The notes: generated by a model from the sequence alone, not told the origin. DNA of 32,737 nt from Fulvivirga kasyanovii (GCF_009711405.1 NZ_SMLW01000661.1:1-32737), one strand, 5' to 3'. Numbered from the stretch's first letter, positions 1-9,566 are shown. Made by a program: numbers and translations.

Positions 1-2218
1 ACGACGCCAGGTCGTAAAGGAAAAGCTTGACGAGGGTAATAGCAAAAAGTGAAATGGCAGCTATACGCAGATACTTTTGCCTCTTCATAATGCCCAATAC
101 GATCAGCAACACAGCATAAAACCCCCACAAAATGCTAAGCGCCAATTTGTAGGATTGTTCTGATCCCGCCAGATCCATCCAGTTGATCAACTCACTACTG
201 GCCACCCAAAGTATGGTGATATGCATTATCACGTAAAAAGCCCGTTTAAAATCTGTACTGGTAAAGAATGTTTTAACATTGTTATAAATAGCAAATATGA
301 GCAATGCCACAAAACCATAGCTTACATAGCGTATCCCAATGTAAAAAACGCCCCTGCTGTAGTACTCGGCCAATGTCTGATCGATATAAAAATCCCTCAA
401 TTCGCTCAAAGCAAATAGTCCCTGTGTGAGGAATACCAAAAGCACAAAAAGGTTGAGTACCATGTTTATGTACGACAGGATCTTATTTTTAACCTTTCTT
501 ACATTGGCGATTGACAATAAAGAAAGAAACAGGATGGTATAATTAAGCACCCAGATACTCTTGAAGTGCCCCAATGCAAAATTCCGATCATAACCCTCAT
601 CCTGCACCCCGGAAAGCATAAATAACTGGTCCCAGTAACTGACAATCTCTGCCTGAAATGCTTTGTAGAGTGTGATCAGGAATATGGCAGGTATGGCATA
701 ACGTACTATTTTAAACAAGCCCCGTCTGTCTGTAAAACTTTCCGGCACCCGGATTGTGGCATTTAAGTAGGTAATGAAACCAAAAGCCGCTGCAAAGAGA
801 ATGGAAGTGAGGAAGTTAATATTAAGTAAGAATGTTGTTCCTTCTACAGAATCACCGTAGTAGTAATTTTGATAATTCTCTGACCAGTCGTGAAGGAGGC
901 TGATAAAGGCCAGTGCCATCATTGGGTAGGACAGCTTTTCATAAACAGGAACATTTTTGCTTCTTCCAATCCAGAAAAGCAGTGTAGCCTCACCGACCCA
1001 AAGCAGCGTAACCCAGTTACCGTCCAACTGCACCGGTACAGAGATGGTAACGAAAACCATTACAAGCCCCACGGCCATGTAGAACAGGTTTTTATCGGCT
1101 TGCTGCTTGCGATAAATGATAAAGCTTACCGCTGCATGTATTGCTGCGTTCAACAGCGTAAACAGCCCCAGCAGGTGTTCACCTGTTTCATGGCCTTGCA
1201 GTAAATCAAACCCAAAAGCATAGAATATAAATGAATTGAGCAAAAGCAGCACCACATCGGCTTTGCCATATTTCTCCTGCCGGATAAGTTTATAGGAGAG
1301 GAATGTAACGTAAAAAATTATAAAATAAGCGCCCAGGAAAGTGAATGCAAGACCAAATTTCCCTGAATCATAACCACCAAAAAACCATGCACTGTAAATA
1401 AGCCATGTCAGTATGAAGGCTGAATAATAAAGTGACTTCCAGTACTTTTTAAAGGCTACGATGAGAATACCTGTATTGATGATGCCGATGTAAGTAAACA
1501 AAACACCGACTTTACCAGACCCTTCACTCAGCAGGAAAGGCACTGCATAAGCGCCTACAAGACCGATATGGGCAATGACGGGCCGATCATATTGAAGGGC
1601 TGCAAATACGGTAAAGGCCGTGAATACCACCATCAGCACAAAAGCCACCGGCTGGGGGAACAGATCGTAAAAAGAGTAGGCTGCAAATGTAATGAAATAC
1701 ATTATCGCCATGGCACCGCTGAGCAGCACAGCACTGAAATTCTCGTATTTCGGCTTAAGCTTAAAGGCAAAACCTAAAAGGCCGCCACCAACCAGGTATC
1801 CGAGAATAATCCTCGTAAGTGGACTGATAAGCTGATTATCAATAGCATACTTCGCTCCTACAGCCACTCCAAAAACAGTAATAGCTATACCAATCTTGCT
1901 GATCAGGTTCTCTCCAACAAATTTTTCAAAGTCCGATTTTACTTTTGGAATGGCCTTATGGATGGCAGACTCAACGAAGTTCTCCTTTTTCTCAACTTGA
2001 GAAACTAATTTAACGGGTTCAGGTACAGGTTTTGGAGGTACTGACTCTGCTACAAAGTTTTTTTCCTCACTTTCGATCTTTGGCTGATCAGTAGTGCCTT
2101 TTAACCTGTAAATCTCTGCTTTTAATTGATCTATTTCCGTCTTGAACTGCTCTTGTCGATACAGAAGTCTCTCCAGCTTTTCAATAAGCTCATCTATTCT
2201 TTCCTCGTTGTTTGCCAT
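1..2218 (-). CDS. DUF2339 family multi-pass membrane protein (C-terminus cut by window edge)
   Basis: An open frame runs from an ATG at 2218 to the window edge, giving 739 visible residues without a stop. The N-terminus (about residues 1-35) is a charged coiled-coil segment. A Pro/Glu/Val-rich linker follows, then from about residue 95 a long series of hydrophobic segments, probably more than 20 membrane helices. The visible end reads RIAAISLFAITLVKLFLYDL, which resembles the conserved C-terminal signature of DUF2339 proteins, so only a short tail should be missing. DUF2339 proteins are large inner-membrane proteins of unknown biochemical function. The gene lies 110 bp downstream of pdeM on the same strand, so read-through is possible, although it need not belong to the repair genes. 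The family call rests on overall architecture and the C-terminal motif. The function is unknown. Confidence 0.8.
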   Translation of the reverse strand, partial: MANNEERIDELIEKLERLLYRQEQFKTEIDQLKAEIYRLKGTTDQPKIESEEKNFVAESVPPKPVPEPVKLVSQVEKKENFVESAIHKAIPKVKSDFEKFVGENLISKIGIAITVFGVAVGAKYAIDNQLISPLTRIILGYLVGGGLLGFAFKLKPKYENFSAVLLSGAMAIMYFITFAAYSFYDLFPQPVAFVLMVVFTAFTVFAALQYDRPVIAHIGLVGAYAVPFLLSEGSGKVGVLFTYIGIINTGILIVAFKKYWKSLYYSAFILTWLIYSAWFFGGYDSGKFGLAFTFLGAYFIIFYVTFLSYKLIRQEKYGKADVVLLLLNSFIFYAFGFDLLQGHETGEHLLGLFTLLNAAIHAAVSFIIYRKQQADKNLFYMAVGLVMVFVTISVPVQLDGNWVTLLWVGEATLLFWIGRSKNVPVYEKLSYPMMALAFISLLHDWSENYQNYYYGDSVEGTTFLLNINFLTSILFAAAFGFITYLNATIRVPESFTDRRGLFKIVRYAIPAIFLITLYKAFQAEIVSYWDQLFMLSGVQDEGYDRNFALGHFKSIWVLNYTILFLSLLSIANVRKVKNKILSYINMVLNLFVLLVFLTQGLFALSELRDFYIDQTLAEYYSRGVFYIGIRYVSYGFVALLIFAIYNNVKTFFTSTDFKRAFYVIMHITILWVASSELINWMDLAGSEQSYKLALSILWGFYAVLLIVLGIMKRQKYLRIAAISLFAITLVKLFLYDLAS

Positions 2219-2328
2219 ATTATTGCTAAGAGTAATCTGAATTAAAGGTTGTTGTAATTACTCCATCCCCGAAATATAACAAAATGATTTTAAATTGATA
2301 GGATTTTAAGCCAAATGCTTTAAAAGGG

Positions 2329-3012
2329 CTAAACTTTAAGCACCTTATTGTCAACAATTACAAAAATCTGATCATCAACCTTGGGCTTTATTTTATATAA
2401 GCCTGTAAACGCACCGAATGCCGGTAGCAAAGACTGATCTTTACTAAAATAGAAGCATGGTAAAGTTATACCCTGGCGCCCTTTTCCCCTCAAGTGTACC
2501 CCAGGATGAATATGGCCTGCAAAATTATAACACGCTTCCGGCACCTCATCTATAGGCTCATGCGACATGATAAATGAACCTACTTTCAAAGGTTCTCTGT
2601 GAATGATTAATTGATGTTTCAGGTACTGATAATCGCTCATGATATCATGATTGCCCATAACCAACTCGAAAGAAACGGCCGGAAAGTATTTAAGCACCTG
2701 CCCGAACACCTCCCATTCCTGGTTGTAATGACTATGAAAAAGATCGCCCATGAACAATACCCGTTCTGGCTTCACCTCCTGCAATAAGGCTATTAAGCGC
2801 TCTATGTTTTGGTCATTAGGGCTGTGAGGTACGGCTATCCCAGACCGCCGAAAGTGGTTAACCTTGCCCAGATGCAGATCCGATATGAGGAGAATACCCT
2901 TAGTTTTCCACAAAACAGCCTTTTCGGGATATAGAACAAATGTATTGTCGCGTATGGTAACTTCTTCAGACACTAAGCCAACCTTGTAAGTCAAATCATT
3001 AGAGGCAGGCAA
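2329..3012 (-). CDS. pdeM: Ligase-associated DNA damage response endonuclease PdeM (metallophosphoesterase)
   Basis: This 227-residue protein is a binuclear calcineurin-like metallophosphoesterase. All the metal-binding blocks are visible in order: DLHLGK at 45-50, GDLFHS at 89-94, GNHD at 120-123, SHEP at 150-153 and GHIHPG at 166-171. This short layout, with HFRRSGIAVP directly after the first block, is that of the PdeM/MPE family. A Pseudomonas putida member of that family has been shown to be a Mn-dependent single-strand DNA endonuclease. In many bacteria the gene clusters with an Lhr-type helicase, an ATP-dependent ligase and an MBL exonuclease, and all three are in this window. The gene follows trxA by 61 bp and probably shares the helicase transcript. 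The first Met is used as the start. A start a few codons further in cannot be excluded, because the first 15 residues look poorly conserved. Confidence 0.9.
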   Translation of the reverse strand: MPASNDLTYKVGLVSEEVTIRDNTFVLYPEKAVLWKTKGILLISDLHLGKVNHFRRSGIAVPHSPNDQNIERLIALLQEVKPERVLFMGDLFHSHYNQEWEVFGQVLKYFPAVSFELVMGNHDIMSDYQYLKHQLIIHREPLKVGSFIMSHEPIDEVPEACYNFAGHIHPGVHLRGKGRQGITLPCFYFSKDQSLLPAFGAFTGLYKIKPKVDDQIFVIVDNKVLKV

Positions 3013-3073
3013 AGTAATTCAAAAGAAGTATATAGAACAATTCGCCTTAAAAATTTTTCACACTCGAATGTTA

Positions 3074-3373
3074 TTAGTTTGCATTCTGCTCAATAACAGC
3101 CTTCAACTGATGTACCGGCACCACACCTGACTGTCGCCATTTGATCTGGCCGTTTTTGAAGAGGATCAACGTTGGAACTCCCCTAACGCCATAAGCAGCA
3201 GCGGCTTGCTGGTTTTTATCCACATCAATTTTAATGATCCTGGCCTTACTTCCAATTTCTGACTTCAGCTCATCCAGCATTGGGGCCATCATTTTACAAG
3301 GGCCGCACCAGGTTGCATGAAAATCTACTAACACCGGCTGGTCTCCATTTATCAATTCCTGAAATTTTGACAT
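3074..3373 (-). CDS. trxA: Thioredoxin
   Basis: This 99-residue cytoplasmic thioredoxin has the classical active site WCGPC at residues 22-26 and the cis-proline loop GVPT at 65-68. It has no signal peptide. Its role would be dithiol reduction of cytosolic proteins using electrons from thioredoxin reductase. The length is about that of a bare thioredoxin fold (100-110 residues). The position is unusual: it lies between the ligase-associated helicase (83 bp upstream) and pdeM (61 bp downstream), all on the same strand, so it is probably co-transcribed with DNA repair genes. Whether it serves those proteins or is simply a housekeeping copy cannot be told from the sequence. Confidence 0.92.
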   Translation of the reverse strand: MSKFQELINGDQPVLVDFHATWCGPCKMMAPMLDELKSEIGSKARIIKIDVDKNQQAAAAYGVRGVPTLILFKNGQIKWRQSGVVPVHQLKAVIEQNAN

Positions 3374-3456
3374 AATCTTTGAGTTAATATTCTATTTCAG
3401 GATAATCAAAATCCATTCCTTTCAATAAAACCTGCTAAAATGGCAGATTCCCTAGC

Positions 3457-5925
3457 TTACTGATCAAACTGCAACTGCATGCGCCTCACCCTGTCCTCCA
3501 GTTTTTCGGAGCTCAGCTTCTCCCTGCTGAGCCTGTCTACCATGATGGGGAAGGCCAGTGGGGTAGGCTTATCGGGTTCTGTAATGATAATCTTCTGTTT
3601 ATTTATCCGCTGCAGTGCATTCCGCATCCTGGCTTCTTCCAGTTGAAACTCCATAACCTCTTCATAGGCCTGCAGTAAAAGTAAGTTGTGGGATTCATAA
3701 TCATTAAAAACATCAAAAAATAACTGTGAAGAAGACTGCAGGTGCCGCTCTTTTACCTGCTGCCCCGGGTAGCCTTTAAATACCAGCCCTGAAATCGAAG
3801 CTATATCCCGAAACCGCCTTCTGGCCATCTCTACACTGTTGATACTAGCCTGGATATCCTGCCATAGGTTATCTGCTGACAGCACATCGGTTTCTATGGC
3901 TTCGTAAAGCGGGATTTCCTGGTCGGAAAGTAGCTCAAAGCCATAGTCATTCATGGCAATGCTAAAGGTAATAGGGATAATTTTTGCTATGCGATAGGCC
4001 AGTAAAGCAGCCATGCCTTCATGCACAGCCCTGCCTTCAAAAGGGTACATCAACACATGAAAGCCTTCGGTACTTTTGAAGTATTCAACCAAAAACTCAT
4101 TTTTAGTCGGCAGGTGCGATCTCTTCTTTTGCAAGTCCATCAAAGGCTGGAGAAATCGCAGCTCCACGTCATGATCAAAATCCTTAATGGTGATCTCATG
4201 TAGTTTTTTCCTGAGTACCACAGACATCTGGGACGATAAAGGCATTCGCCCACCTTGCCAGGAAGGTACTACTTTGGCCTTCTTTTTAGTTTTCCTTACC
4301 TGAACAGTCATGTCTTTTATCCGCACAAGTTCCAGATTACGACCGGCAAACCAGAACACATCCCCGGGATTAAGTCTGGCGATAAACCACTCTTCTATTG
4401 TGCCTATATATTTCCCACTTACATATTTTACCTGCAAGGATGAGTCGCTTACAATAGTGCCAATGGAAAGCCTGTGCCTCATGGCTATGCGCCTGTTGGT
4501 TACTTTATAGACGCCATTCTCGACCTCTACTTTACGATATTCGTCGTAGGCTGTCAGCGCCGCCCCTCCGGTAGTGATAAAATCCAGCAACCACCTCCAC
4601 TCTTCTTCAGTGATGCTGCTATAACAAAAAGTACCTTTTACTTCCTGAAATATTTCATCGGGTCTGAAACCATCCGAAACAGCCAGTGTTACAAGATACT
4701 GGATCAAAACATCAAAAGACCGGATATAAGGCACCCTGTCTTCCACTACTCCGTTGGCAATAGCATCACGCAAGGCGGCCGCTTCTATTAGCTCCAGAGA
4801 ATGAGTCGGCACAAAATATATTTTACTCAAAGCTCCCGGCTGGTGCCCGCTTCGACCGGCACGCTGCATAAAACGGGCTACCCCTTTGGGACTGCCAATT
4901 TGGATGATAGTTTCGACAGGCCTGAAATCGACGCCCAGATCGAGGCTGGATGTACACACCACTGCTTTGAGCTGCTCAGTATGCAGGGCCTCCTCCACCC
5001 AGTCCCGCAGCTCACGGCTGATGGAGCCGTGGTGCATGGCCATAATACCGGCCAGATCGGGAGACCTTTCCAGCAGCTTCTGATACCATATTTCGGCAAA
5101 TGAACGGGTATTAGTAAAAATCAGTGTGCTTTTACTCTTTTGAATAATAGGTATTACTTTATCGATCAGCTTAGTACCCAGATGCCCTGCCCACGGGAGT
5201 TGCTCAACATCATCGGGCAAGACGGACTCTACTTCTATGGCCTTTTTAATATCGGATTTGATAACTCTATATTTTCCTTTTTGCAGTGAAGACCCCAGCA
5301 ACGCCTGCAAAGCTTCATCCATGTTGCCAATGGTTGCGGATATTCCCCAAACCCTGAGATTGGGACATATGGTTTTGAGGCGGGACAGGGCCAGCTCCAT
5401 TTGCACTCCCCTTTTTGACCCCATGAGTTCATGCCATTCATCGCAAACTACTGTTTTCAGGTTTTTAAAGAACTTCTCATACCCCTTTTGTGCCAGCATA
5501 AGCTGCAGGCTTTCCGGGGTGGTGATCATAAATTCAGGAGGGTTCCGTTTCATCTTTTCCCTTTCAGAAGGTGAGGTATCGCCGGTGCGCAACTTCACCT
5601 GCCAGTCAACATCGAGGCCTTGCACCGCTCTTTGAGCAGAATTGCTGATTTCCTTTGCCAAAGCCTTTATCGGTGTTATCCAAATGGCCCTTAATCCTTT
5701 GGCTTTGCTACCGGGTGATATCCCGGTTTCCTGCTGCTCACGTATGTACTCCAGCAAAACGGGCATGACCAATGAATAGGTTTTACCACTACCCGTAGGT
5801 GCATTAACGAGGCCATGATACCCATGAAGGTACGCCTGCCATGCTTCTTCCTGAAAAGCAAAGGGCTTCCATCCTTTCTCAGTAAACCAGTTATGGGCCA
5901 GGGTCAATAATTCAGGGTCTGTCAT
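3457..5925 (-). CDS. Ligase-associated DNA damage response DEXH-box helicase (Lhr-core type)
   Basis: This 822-residue superfamily 2 helicase shows all core motifs. The Q motif is FAFQEEAW (22-29), Walker A is APTGSGKT (42-49), and Ia is TPIKALA (84-90). TTPESL is at 135-140, DEWH at 162-165 and SAT at 196-198. In the second RecA domain are TLIFTNTR (267-274), MHHGS (297-301), LDLGVDF (328-334) and QRAGRSGH (354-361). A long C-terminal half of winged-helix and Lhr-core type follows. The DEWH box and the length of about 820 residues match the ligase-associated DEXH helicases, ATP-dependent 3'-5' translocases that work with an ATP-dependent ligase, an MBL exonuclease and PdeM. Here the gene heads a probable helicase-trxA-pdeM operon, with a good candidate promoter at 5960-5989. 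The start at 5925 is the first Met and leaves a 5' leader of about 28 nt. Confidence 0.93.
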   Translation of the reverse strand: MTDPELLTLAHNWFTEKGWKPFAFQEEAWQAYLHGYHGLVNAPTGSGKTYSLVMPVLLEYIREQQETGISPGSKAKGLRAIWITPIKALAKEISNSAQRAVQGLDVDWQVKLRTGDTSPSEREKMKRNPPEFMITTPESLQLMLAQKGYEKFFKNLKTVVCDEWHELMGSKRGVQMELALSRLKTICPNLRVWGISATIGNMDEALQALLGSSLQKGKYRVIKSDIKKAIEVESVLPDDVEQLPWAGHLGTKLIDKVIPIIQKSKSTLIFTNTRSFAEIWYQKLLERSPDLAGIMAMHHGSISRELRDWVEEALHTEQLKAVVCTSSLDLGVDFRPVETIIQIGSPKGVARFMQRAGRSGHQPGALSKIYFVPTHSLELIEAAALRDAIANGVVEDRVPYIRSFDVLIQYLVTLAVSDGFRPDEIFQEVKGTFCYSSITEEEWRWLLDFITTGGAALTAYDEYRKVEVENGVYKVTNRRIAMRHRLSIGTIVSDSSLQVKYVSGKYIGTIEEWFIARLNPGDVFWFAGRNLELVRIKDMTVQVRKTKKKAKVVPSWQGGRMPLSSQMSVVLRKKLHEITIKDFDHDVELRFLQPLMDLQKKRSHLPTKNEFLVEYFKSTEGFHVLMYPFEGRAVHEGMAALLAYRIAKIIPITFSIAMNDYGFELLSDQEIPLYEAIETDVLSADNLWQDIQASINSVEMARRRFRDIASISGLVFKGYPGQQVKERHLQSSSQLFFDVFNDYESHNLLLLQAYEEVMEFQLEEARMRNALQRINKQKIIITEPDKPTPLAFPIMVDRLSREKLSSEKLEDRVRRMQLQFDQ

Positions 5926-5959
5926 CCCGGTAAAAGAAAACGCTTAACTAACATTCATT

Positions 5960-5989
5960 TAAATCTACTAACATTGTGTTTACGATCAA
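5960..5989 (-). promoter_or_regulatory. Candidate Bacteroidota promoter for the helicase-trxA-pdeM operon
   Basis: Reading the minus strand, TTG (complement of 5987-5989) is followed after exactly 19 nt by TAGATTTA (complement of 5960-5967). The Bacteroidota housekeeping consensus is TTG ... TAnnTTTG, so only the last base differs. Transcription would begin near 5953, about 28 nt before the helicase ATG. Confidence 0.5.
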
Positions 5990-6048
5990 TGTATTGCCAT
6001 CACTATCCATTAGTGAAATGTAATGAAATAAGTTCAATTCAATAAAAT

Positions 6049-6951
6049 ATGACCAGAACGATGCTGCCCAAATACATCATTCTTCCACTTCTGATACTGA
6101 CTATCCATAATAGTTTTGCTCAACAATATAGTTCCTCCAGCCTTTACATGTATGACATGAAGCTGGTAAACCCGGCTTTTGCAGGGACTGGTGAGAAGCA
6201 GATATTCACTGCGGATTATCATACCACGCTCACTAACTTTAATGGACACCCATACAGACTCTTTATTACGTATGAAAACAATCTATCAAAAATTAATAGT
6301 GGTATTGGTACCATTGTATCTTATAACGAAATAGGCCCGTTCACTGAGTTTAGCGGGAATTTACTTTATGATTATCAATACAAACTCGGAGAGCAAAAGA
6401 AAGTTTCCTTTGGAACTTCATTGACTTATAAAAGGAGCTCAATCGATGAGAACGAAATTCGCCCCCTTGACCCTAATGATCCCGTTCTTGCGCAATCAGA
6501 CTTTTCTTCTAATGATGTTAGCCTCCATTTAGCCGTGTTATTAATGGTCAAAAGCACAAGAGTTGGCCTAGGAGCCTACAATCTTTTAAAAACAGAAAAC
6601 AATGAATATTTGGCACAAGCAGATAGCCGGGTACTCTTTTTCAACCTTGAAAACAAATACAACCTTGTCGAATGGTTATCCCTCAGACCATCACTTTTAT
6701 ACCAGACTGATTTTTCAAATACCTGGCTAGACGTTAATACTATAATCGAAATTAAAAAACTTGTATTAATAGGAGCTAATTACCAAATCAGAGGAGATAG
6801 AGACAATAACCTCAACATTAATGGTGGGGTTGCCATAAAAGACCGTGCGGAAATATTATTGCATGCTTATTCAAGCGCCTATAAAAAGACATTCAAAGGC
6901 CTGGATCCTGGCTTGAATTTCGAGGCCATGGTTAGGTTTAAGATTCAATAA
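6049..6951 (+). CDS. PorP/SprF family (type IX secretion-associated) outer-membrane protein
   Basis: This 300-residue protein has a cleavable signal peptide ending near NSFA-QQY (about residue 24). The N-terminal signature of PorP/SprF proteins follows: a Ser/Tyr-rich start and then YDMKLVNPAFAGTG, the family's NPA(F/Y)AG motif. The rest is an alternating beta-strand pattern suited to an outer-membrane barrel. PorP/SprF proteins act with T9SS substrates and gliding adhesins such as SprB, and genomes often carry many stand-alone paralogues. No large adhesin gene adjoins this copy, so it is probably one of those. The ATG at 6049 is used. A second ATG at 6061 (MLPKY) gives an equally good signal peptide. 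Base composition here is more AT-rich than in the helicase gene next to it. Confidence 0.85.
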   Translation: MTRTMLPKYIILPLLILTIHNSFAQQYSSSSLYMYDMKLVNPAFAGTGEKQIFTADYHTTLTNFNGHPYRLFITYENNLSKINSGIGTIVSYNEIGPFTEFSGNLLYDYQYKLGEQKKVSFGTSLTYKRSSIDENEIRPLDPNDPVLAQSDFSSNDVSLHLAVLLMVKSTRVGLGAYNLLKTENNEYLAQADSRVLFFNLENKYNLVEWLSLRPSLLYQTDFSNTWLDVNTIIEIKKLVLIGANYQIRGDRDNNLNINGGVAIKDRAEILLHAYSSAYKKTFKGLDPGLNFEAMVRFKIQ

Positions 6952-7048
6952 TTTTATATAATAATATTAATAAAAAATTGATTATTAATTTAATTACTTT
7001 TATTACTTTATTAAACTAGATTACATCGAAACCTAACCTAAGATATTC

Positions 7049-9361
7049 ATGAGAACAACCTTCTTCACTTTCGCTATACTTTGTTTTTCCTTTTATTGCT
7101 TTGGTCAAACCCCTCAAATGATAGATAATCTGGAATCATTTGCCAAAGTCTATGGATATGTGAGGTATTTTCATCCTAGTGATGAAGCTTCTGATATTGA
7201 TTGGGAATTGCTAGCTATTTATGGAGCTAAAAAAGTAGAAAGGTGCAAAACGCAGGAAGAATTAAAAAAAGCCCTACTGGAAATATTTAGACCTGTAGCC
7301 CCACTTATACAGATTGAAAAACACAATAAAATATCCTTTGACAGCTCCATGTTGGTTCCTCCATCGTTGAATGGCATGAAGGTTATTACCTGGCAACATC
7401 TTGGTTTAGGTATGGGACATAAAAATAGCATTTACCAAAGTGCTAGGCTCAATCGTAAGCAGAAGTTCAGAGGCCAAAGCACATTCGGAAGTGTATTCAC
7501 TAAAATTCCCGTGCAAAAATATGCCGGGCTCCCTTTCAAATTATCTGCAAATACAAGAATGATAGAAGGGGGTGGAGCAATGCATTTATGGGTTCGTATT
7601 GAAGATAAGAATAGCAATCGTGGATTCTTTAATAATATGCAGGATCAACCCATTAAAGATACAGAGGCCAGACAATATGAAATAACGGGCACCCTTGACA
7701 GTGATGCTGAAAGTGCCTTTTTTGGAGGGTTTCTATCTCACGGTGACATAGGAGAACTCGATGAATTTGAATTTAAGGTTCTACTGAATAACGAGTGGAC
7801 AAGCATATTTAATGAAGATTTTGATAACCCATCCGACTCTTCCCTTTTCAGCTTTGAACCTGGAATAGGCAGATACGATTCCGGAATAGATGGCTATAAA
7901 TTCAAAATTCAAAAAATACTACCAGGTGATCAGGCATTGGTTATTTCAAAATCCAATGCTATTGAAGTGGGGGAAGTTGCAACTGCTATTTTTGAAAAGC
8001 ATGCCCAAATCGGCGAATGTATTAAAAAAGACATAAACTCTGAATTGGCATGTATCATTCCACTAGCGCTTTACGGAGATGATAACCATACATATCCTCA
8101 GGTACCTCAAAAAGAGCTAATGAGCCTGAAGGAGGAGCTAAAAACGATTGAAAAAAGTCATATTTCAGGTTCTAATCTCTATGTACGCCTAGCTGATATT
8201 ACCATCACATGGAATATATTTCAACATTTCTTCCCCTATTCCAACCTGGTTGAGGTTGACTGGCTCTCAAACCTTAGAAATACATACAAAAACACATATA
8301 ATGACCACTCTGAATATGACTTCCTTAAAACACTTCAAAAATTTACAGCTCCTTTAAAGGATGGACATATTAATGTTTATAACAGTAAAACAGCTCATAA
8401 GGAGGCTCATGTGGCCCCAATAGACTGGGAATGGATTGAAGGTGAACTTGTTATAACCCAGGTGATGGATAGTTTACCACTAAAACAGGGGTCATTGGTC
8501 AAGATGATCAATGGCATAAAACCATCTGACTATTTCGTCGAAATATACAAGTATATCTCCGCAGGAACAAAAGGGTATATGCAGCATAGAGCGTCACTTG
8601 AAGCACTGCGGGGTAAAAAGAATACTGAACTCACACTTTTGGTTGAAGATTTTTCTGGCAGACAAGAAACCCTAACCATTAACCGGAGCATGACGGTTTA
8701 TGATCACTTCAATAATAAGCATGCCCGAGATGTACATAAAGAGGTAGCTGAGGGGATTTATTATATTGATCTTGATCAAATTTCAATGGAAAAGATCACA
8801 GAAATAATGCCTGAACTGGAAGCCTCAAAAGTCATTATTTGTGATCTGAGAGGGTATCCTAATGGAAATGACGGGTTAATTGAGCACCTTTTGACGGTAA
8901 AAGACACTTCTGACCATTGGATGAAAATACCTGAAATTATTTATCCTGACCAAGAAAACATCGTAAATTTCAAACCATATAATTGGAGCTTAGAACCTAA
9001 ATCTCCACATATTAATGCTGAGATTATTTTCATAATCGATGGAAGGGCTATAAGCTATGCGGAAAGTTATATGGGATTTATTGACCATTATGACTTAGCC
9101 ACTATCATCGGCCAGCCAACAGCAGGCACCAATGGCAATATAAATCCTTTTACCCTCCCTGGCGACTATAGAATATCATGGACGGGCATGTGGGTCGAAA
9201 AACATGATGGCTCTCAACATTATGGAGTAGGCACTCTACCCGATATTACCGTAGATAAAACCATTTCAGGAATACGAGAAAACAGAGATGAGTTTTTAGA
9301 AAAAGCCATCGAGATAGCTAAGGAAAAAACGAGACAAAACGGAAGCATTAAAACAGAATAA
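7049..9361 (+). CDS. Secreted S41-family (tail-specific/tricorn-like) peptidase
   Basis: This 770-residue exported protein has a signal peptide (cleavage near CFG-QTP, residue 20). Two related helical modules resemble the N-terminal domain of S41 peptidases: YGYVRYFHPSDEA near residue 35 and WNIFQHFFPYSN near residue 390. A PDZ-like segment lies near 470-560. The C-terminal S41 catalytic domain has DGH (His440), GRAISYAES (candidate nucleophile Ser669) and GQPTAGTNGN. Where the Ser-Lys CtpA/Prc enzymes have a catalytic Lys (G-K-G), this protein has Thr. This fits the Ser-His, tricorn/IRBP-like branch that is common in Bacteroidota. The expected role is processive cleavage of proteins or peptides in the periplasm or at the surface. 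The gene lies 97 bp after porP on the same strand, in AT-rich DNA. The family call is firm; the catalytic assignment is inferred. Confidence 0.87.
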   Translation: MRTTFFTFAILCFSFYCFGQTPQMIDNLESFAKVYGYVRYFHPSDEASDIDWELLAIYGAKKVERCKTQEELKKALLEIFRPVAPLIQIEKHNKISFDSSMLVPPSLNGMKVITWQHLGLGMGHKNSIYQSARLNRKQKFRGQSTFGSVFTKIPVQKYAGLPFKLSANTRMIEGGGAMHLWVRIEDKNSNRGFFNNMQDQPIKDTEARQYEITGTLDSDAESAFFGGFLSHGDIGELDEFEFKVLLNNEWTSIFNEDFDNPSDSSLFSFEPGIGRYDSGIDGYKFKIQKILPGDQALVISKSNAIEVGEVATAIFEKHAQIGECIKKDINSELACIIPLALYGDDNHTYPQVPQKELMSLKEELKTIEKSHISGSNLYVRLADITITWNIFQHFFPYSNLVEVDWLSNLRNTYKNTYNDHSEYDFLKTLQKFTAPLKDGHINVYNSKTAHKEAHVAPIDWEWIEGELVITQVMDSLPLKQGSLVKMINGIKPSDYFVEIYKYISAGTKGYMQHRASLEALRGKKNTELTLLVEDFSGRQETLTINRSMTVYDHFNNKHARDVHKEVAEGIYYIDLDQISMEKITEIMPELEASKVIICDLRGYPNGNDGLIEHLLTVKDTSDHWMKIPEIIYPDQENIVNFKPYNWSLEPKSPHINAEIIFIIDGRAISYAESYMGFIDHYDLATIIGQPTAGTNGNINPFTLPGDYRISWTGMWVEKHDGSQHYGVGTLPDITVDKTISGIRENRDEFLEKAIEIAKEKTRQNGSIKTE

Positions 9362-9370
9362 AACTATAAA

Positions 9371-9401
9371 AAGTCGTTCACACCCCTGATGTGAATGACT
9401 T
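9371..9401 (+). terminator. Hairpin downstream of the S41 peptidase gene
   Basis: The two 12-nt arms at 9371-9382 and 9390-9401 pair with one G-T wobble around a 7-nt loop, starting 10 nt after the stop codon. Only a weak pyrimidine stretch (tctctgcctctt) follows, so this may be a transcript-end stabilising hairpin rather than a classical intrinsic terminator. Confidence 0.5.
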
Positions 9402-9541
9402 CTCTGCCTCTTATAATTCACAAAACACTAGATGTAATTTATGCTATCGTCGGTCTCGATTGAAATAGTATAATTATAAAACCCTACTGCATTTCTCATT
9501 AAATCTGAGGTATGATTTCTAACATATAATTACTAACTTAT

Positions 9542-9566
9542 AAAGAGCCGGAATCGCAGGCTTTTT
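9542..9566 (+). terminator. Second candidate terminator between the S41 gene and the beta-propeller gene
   Basis: AAAGAGCC at 9542-9549 pairs with GGCTTTTT at 9559-9566 (one G-T pair) around a 9-nt loop. The right arm runs directly into T-rich sequence, which is the usual form of an intrinsic terminator. It could separate the upstream transcript from the gene starting at 9635. The rest of this 273-bp gap shows no gene and no clear consensus promoter. Confidence 0.4.

Noticed and set aside
221-1777. Several plus-strand ORFs of 65-104 codons across 221-1777
   Set aside because: They lie opposite the continuous DUF2339 frame on the minus strand, have unlikely compositions and no promoter or family features.
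4021-5635. Plus-strand ORFs of 60-132 codons (for example 5237-5635)
   Set aside because: All are antisense to the intact helicase gene with its full motif set; low-complexity Ser/Phe-rich translations are typical shadows.
6952-7048. Very AT-rich gap as a possible attachment site, origin or regulatory RNA
   Set aside because: Only low-complexity A/T sequence is visible. There is no iterated motif, no DnaA-box cluster and no stable hairpin.
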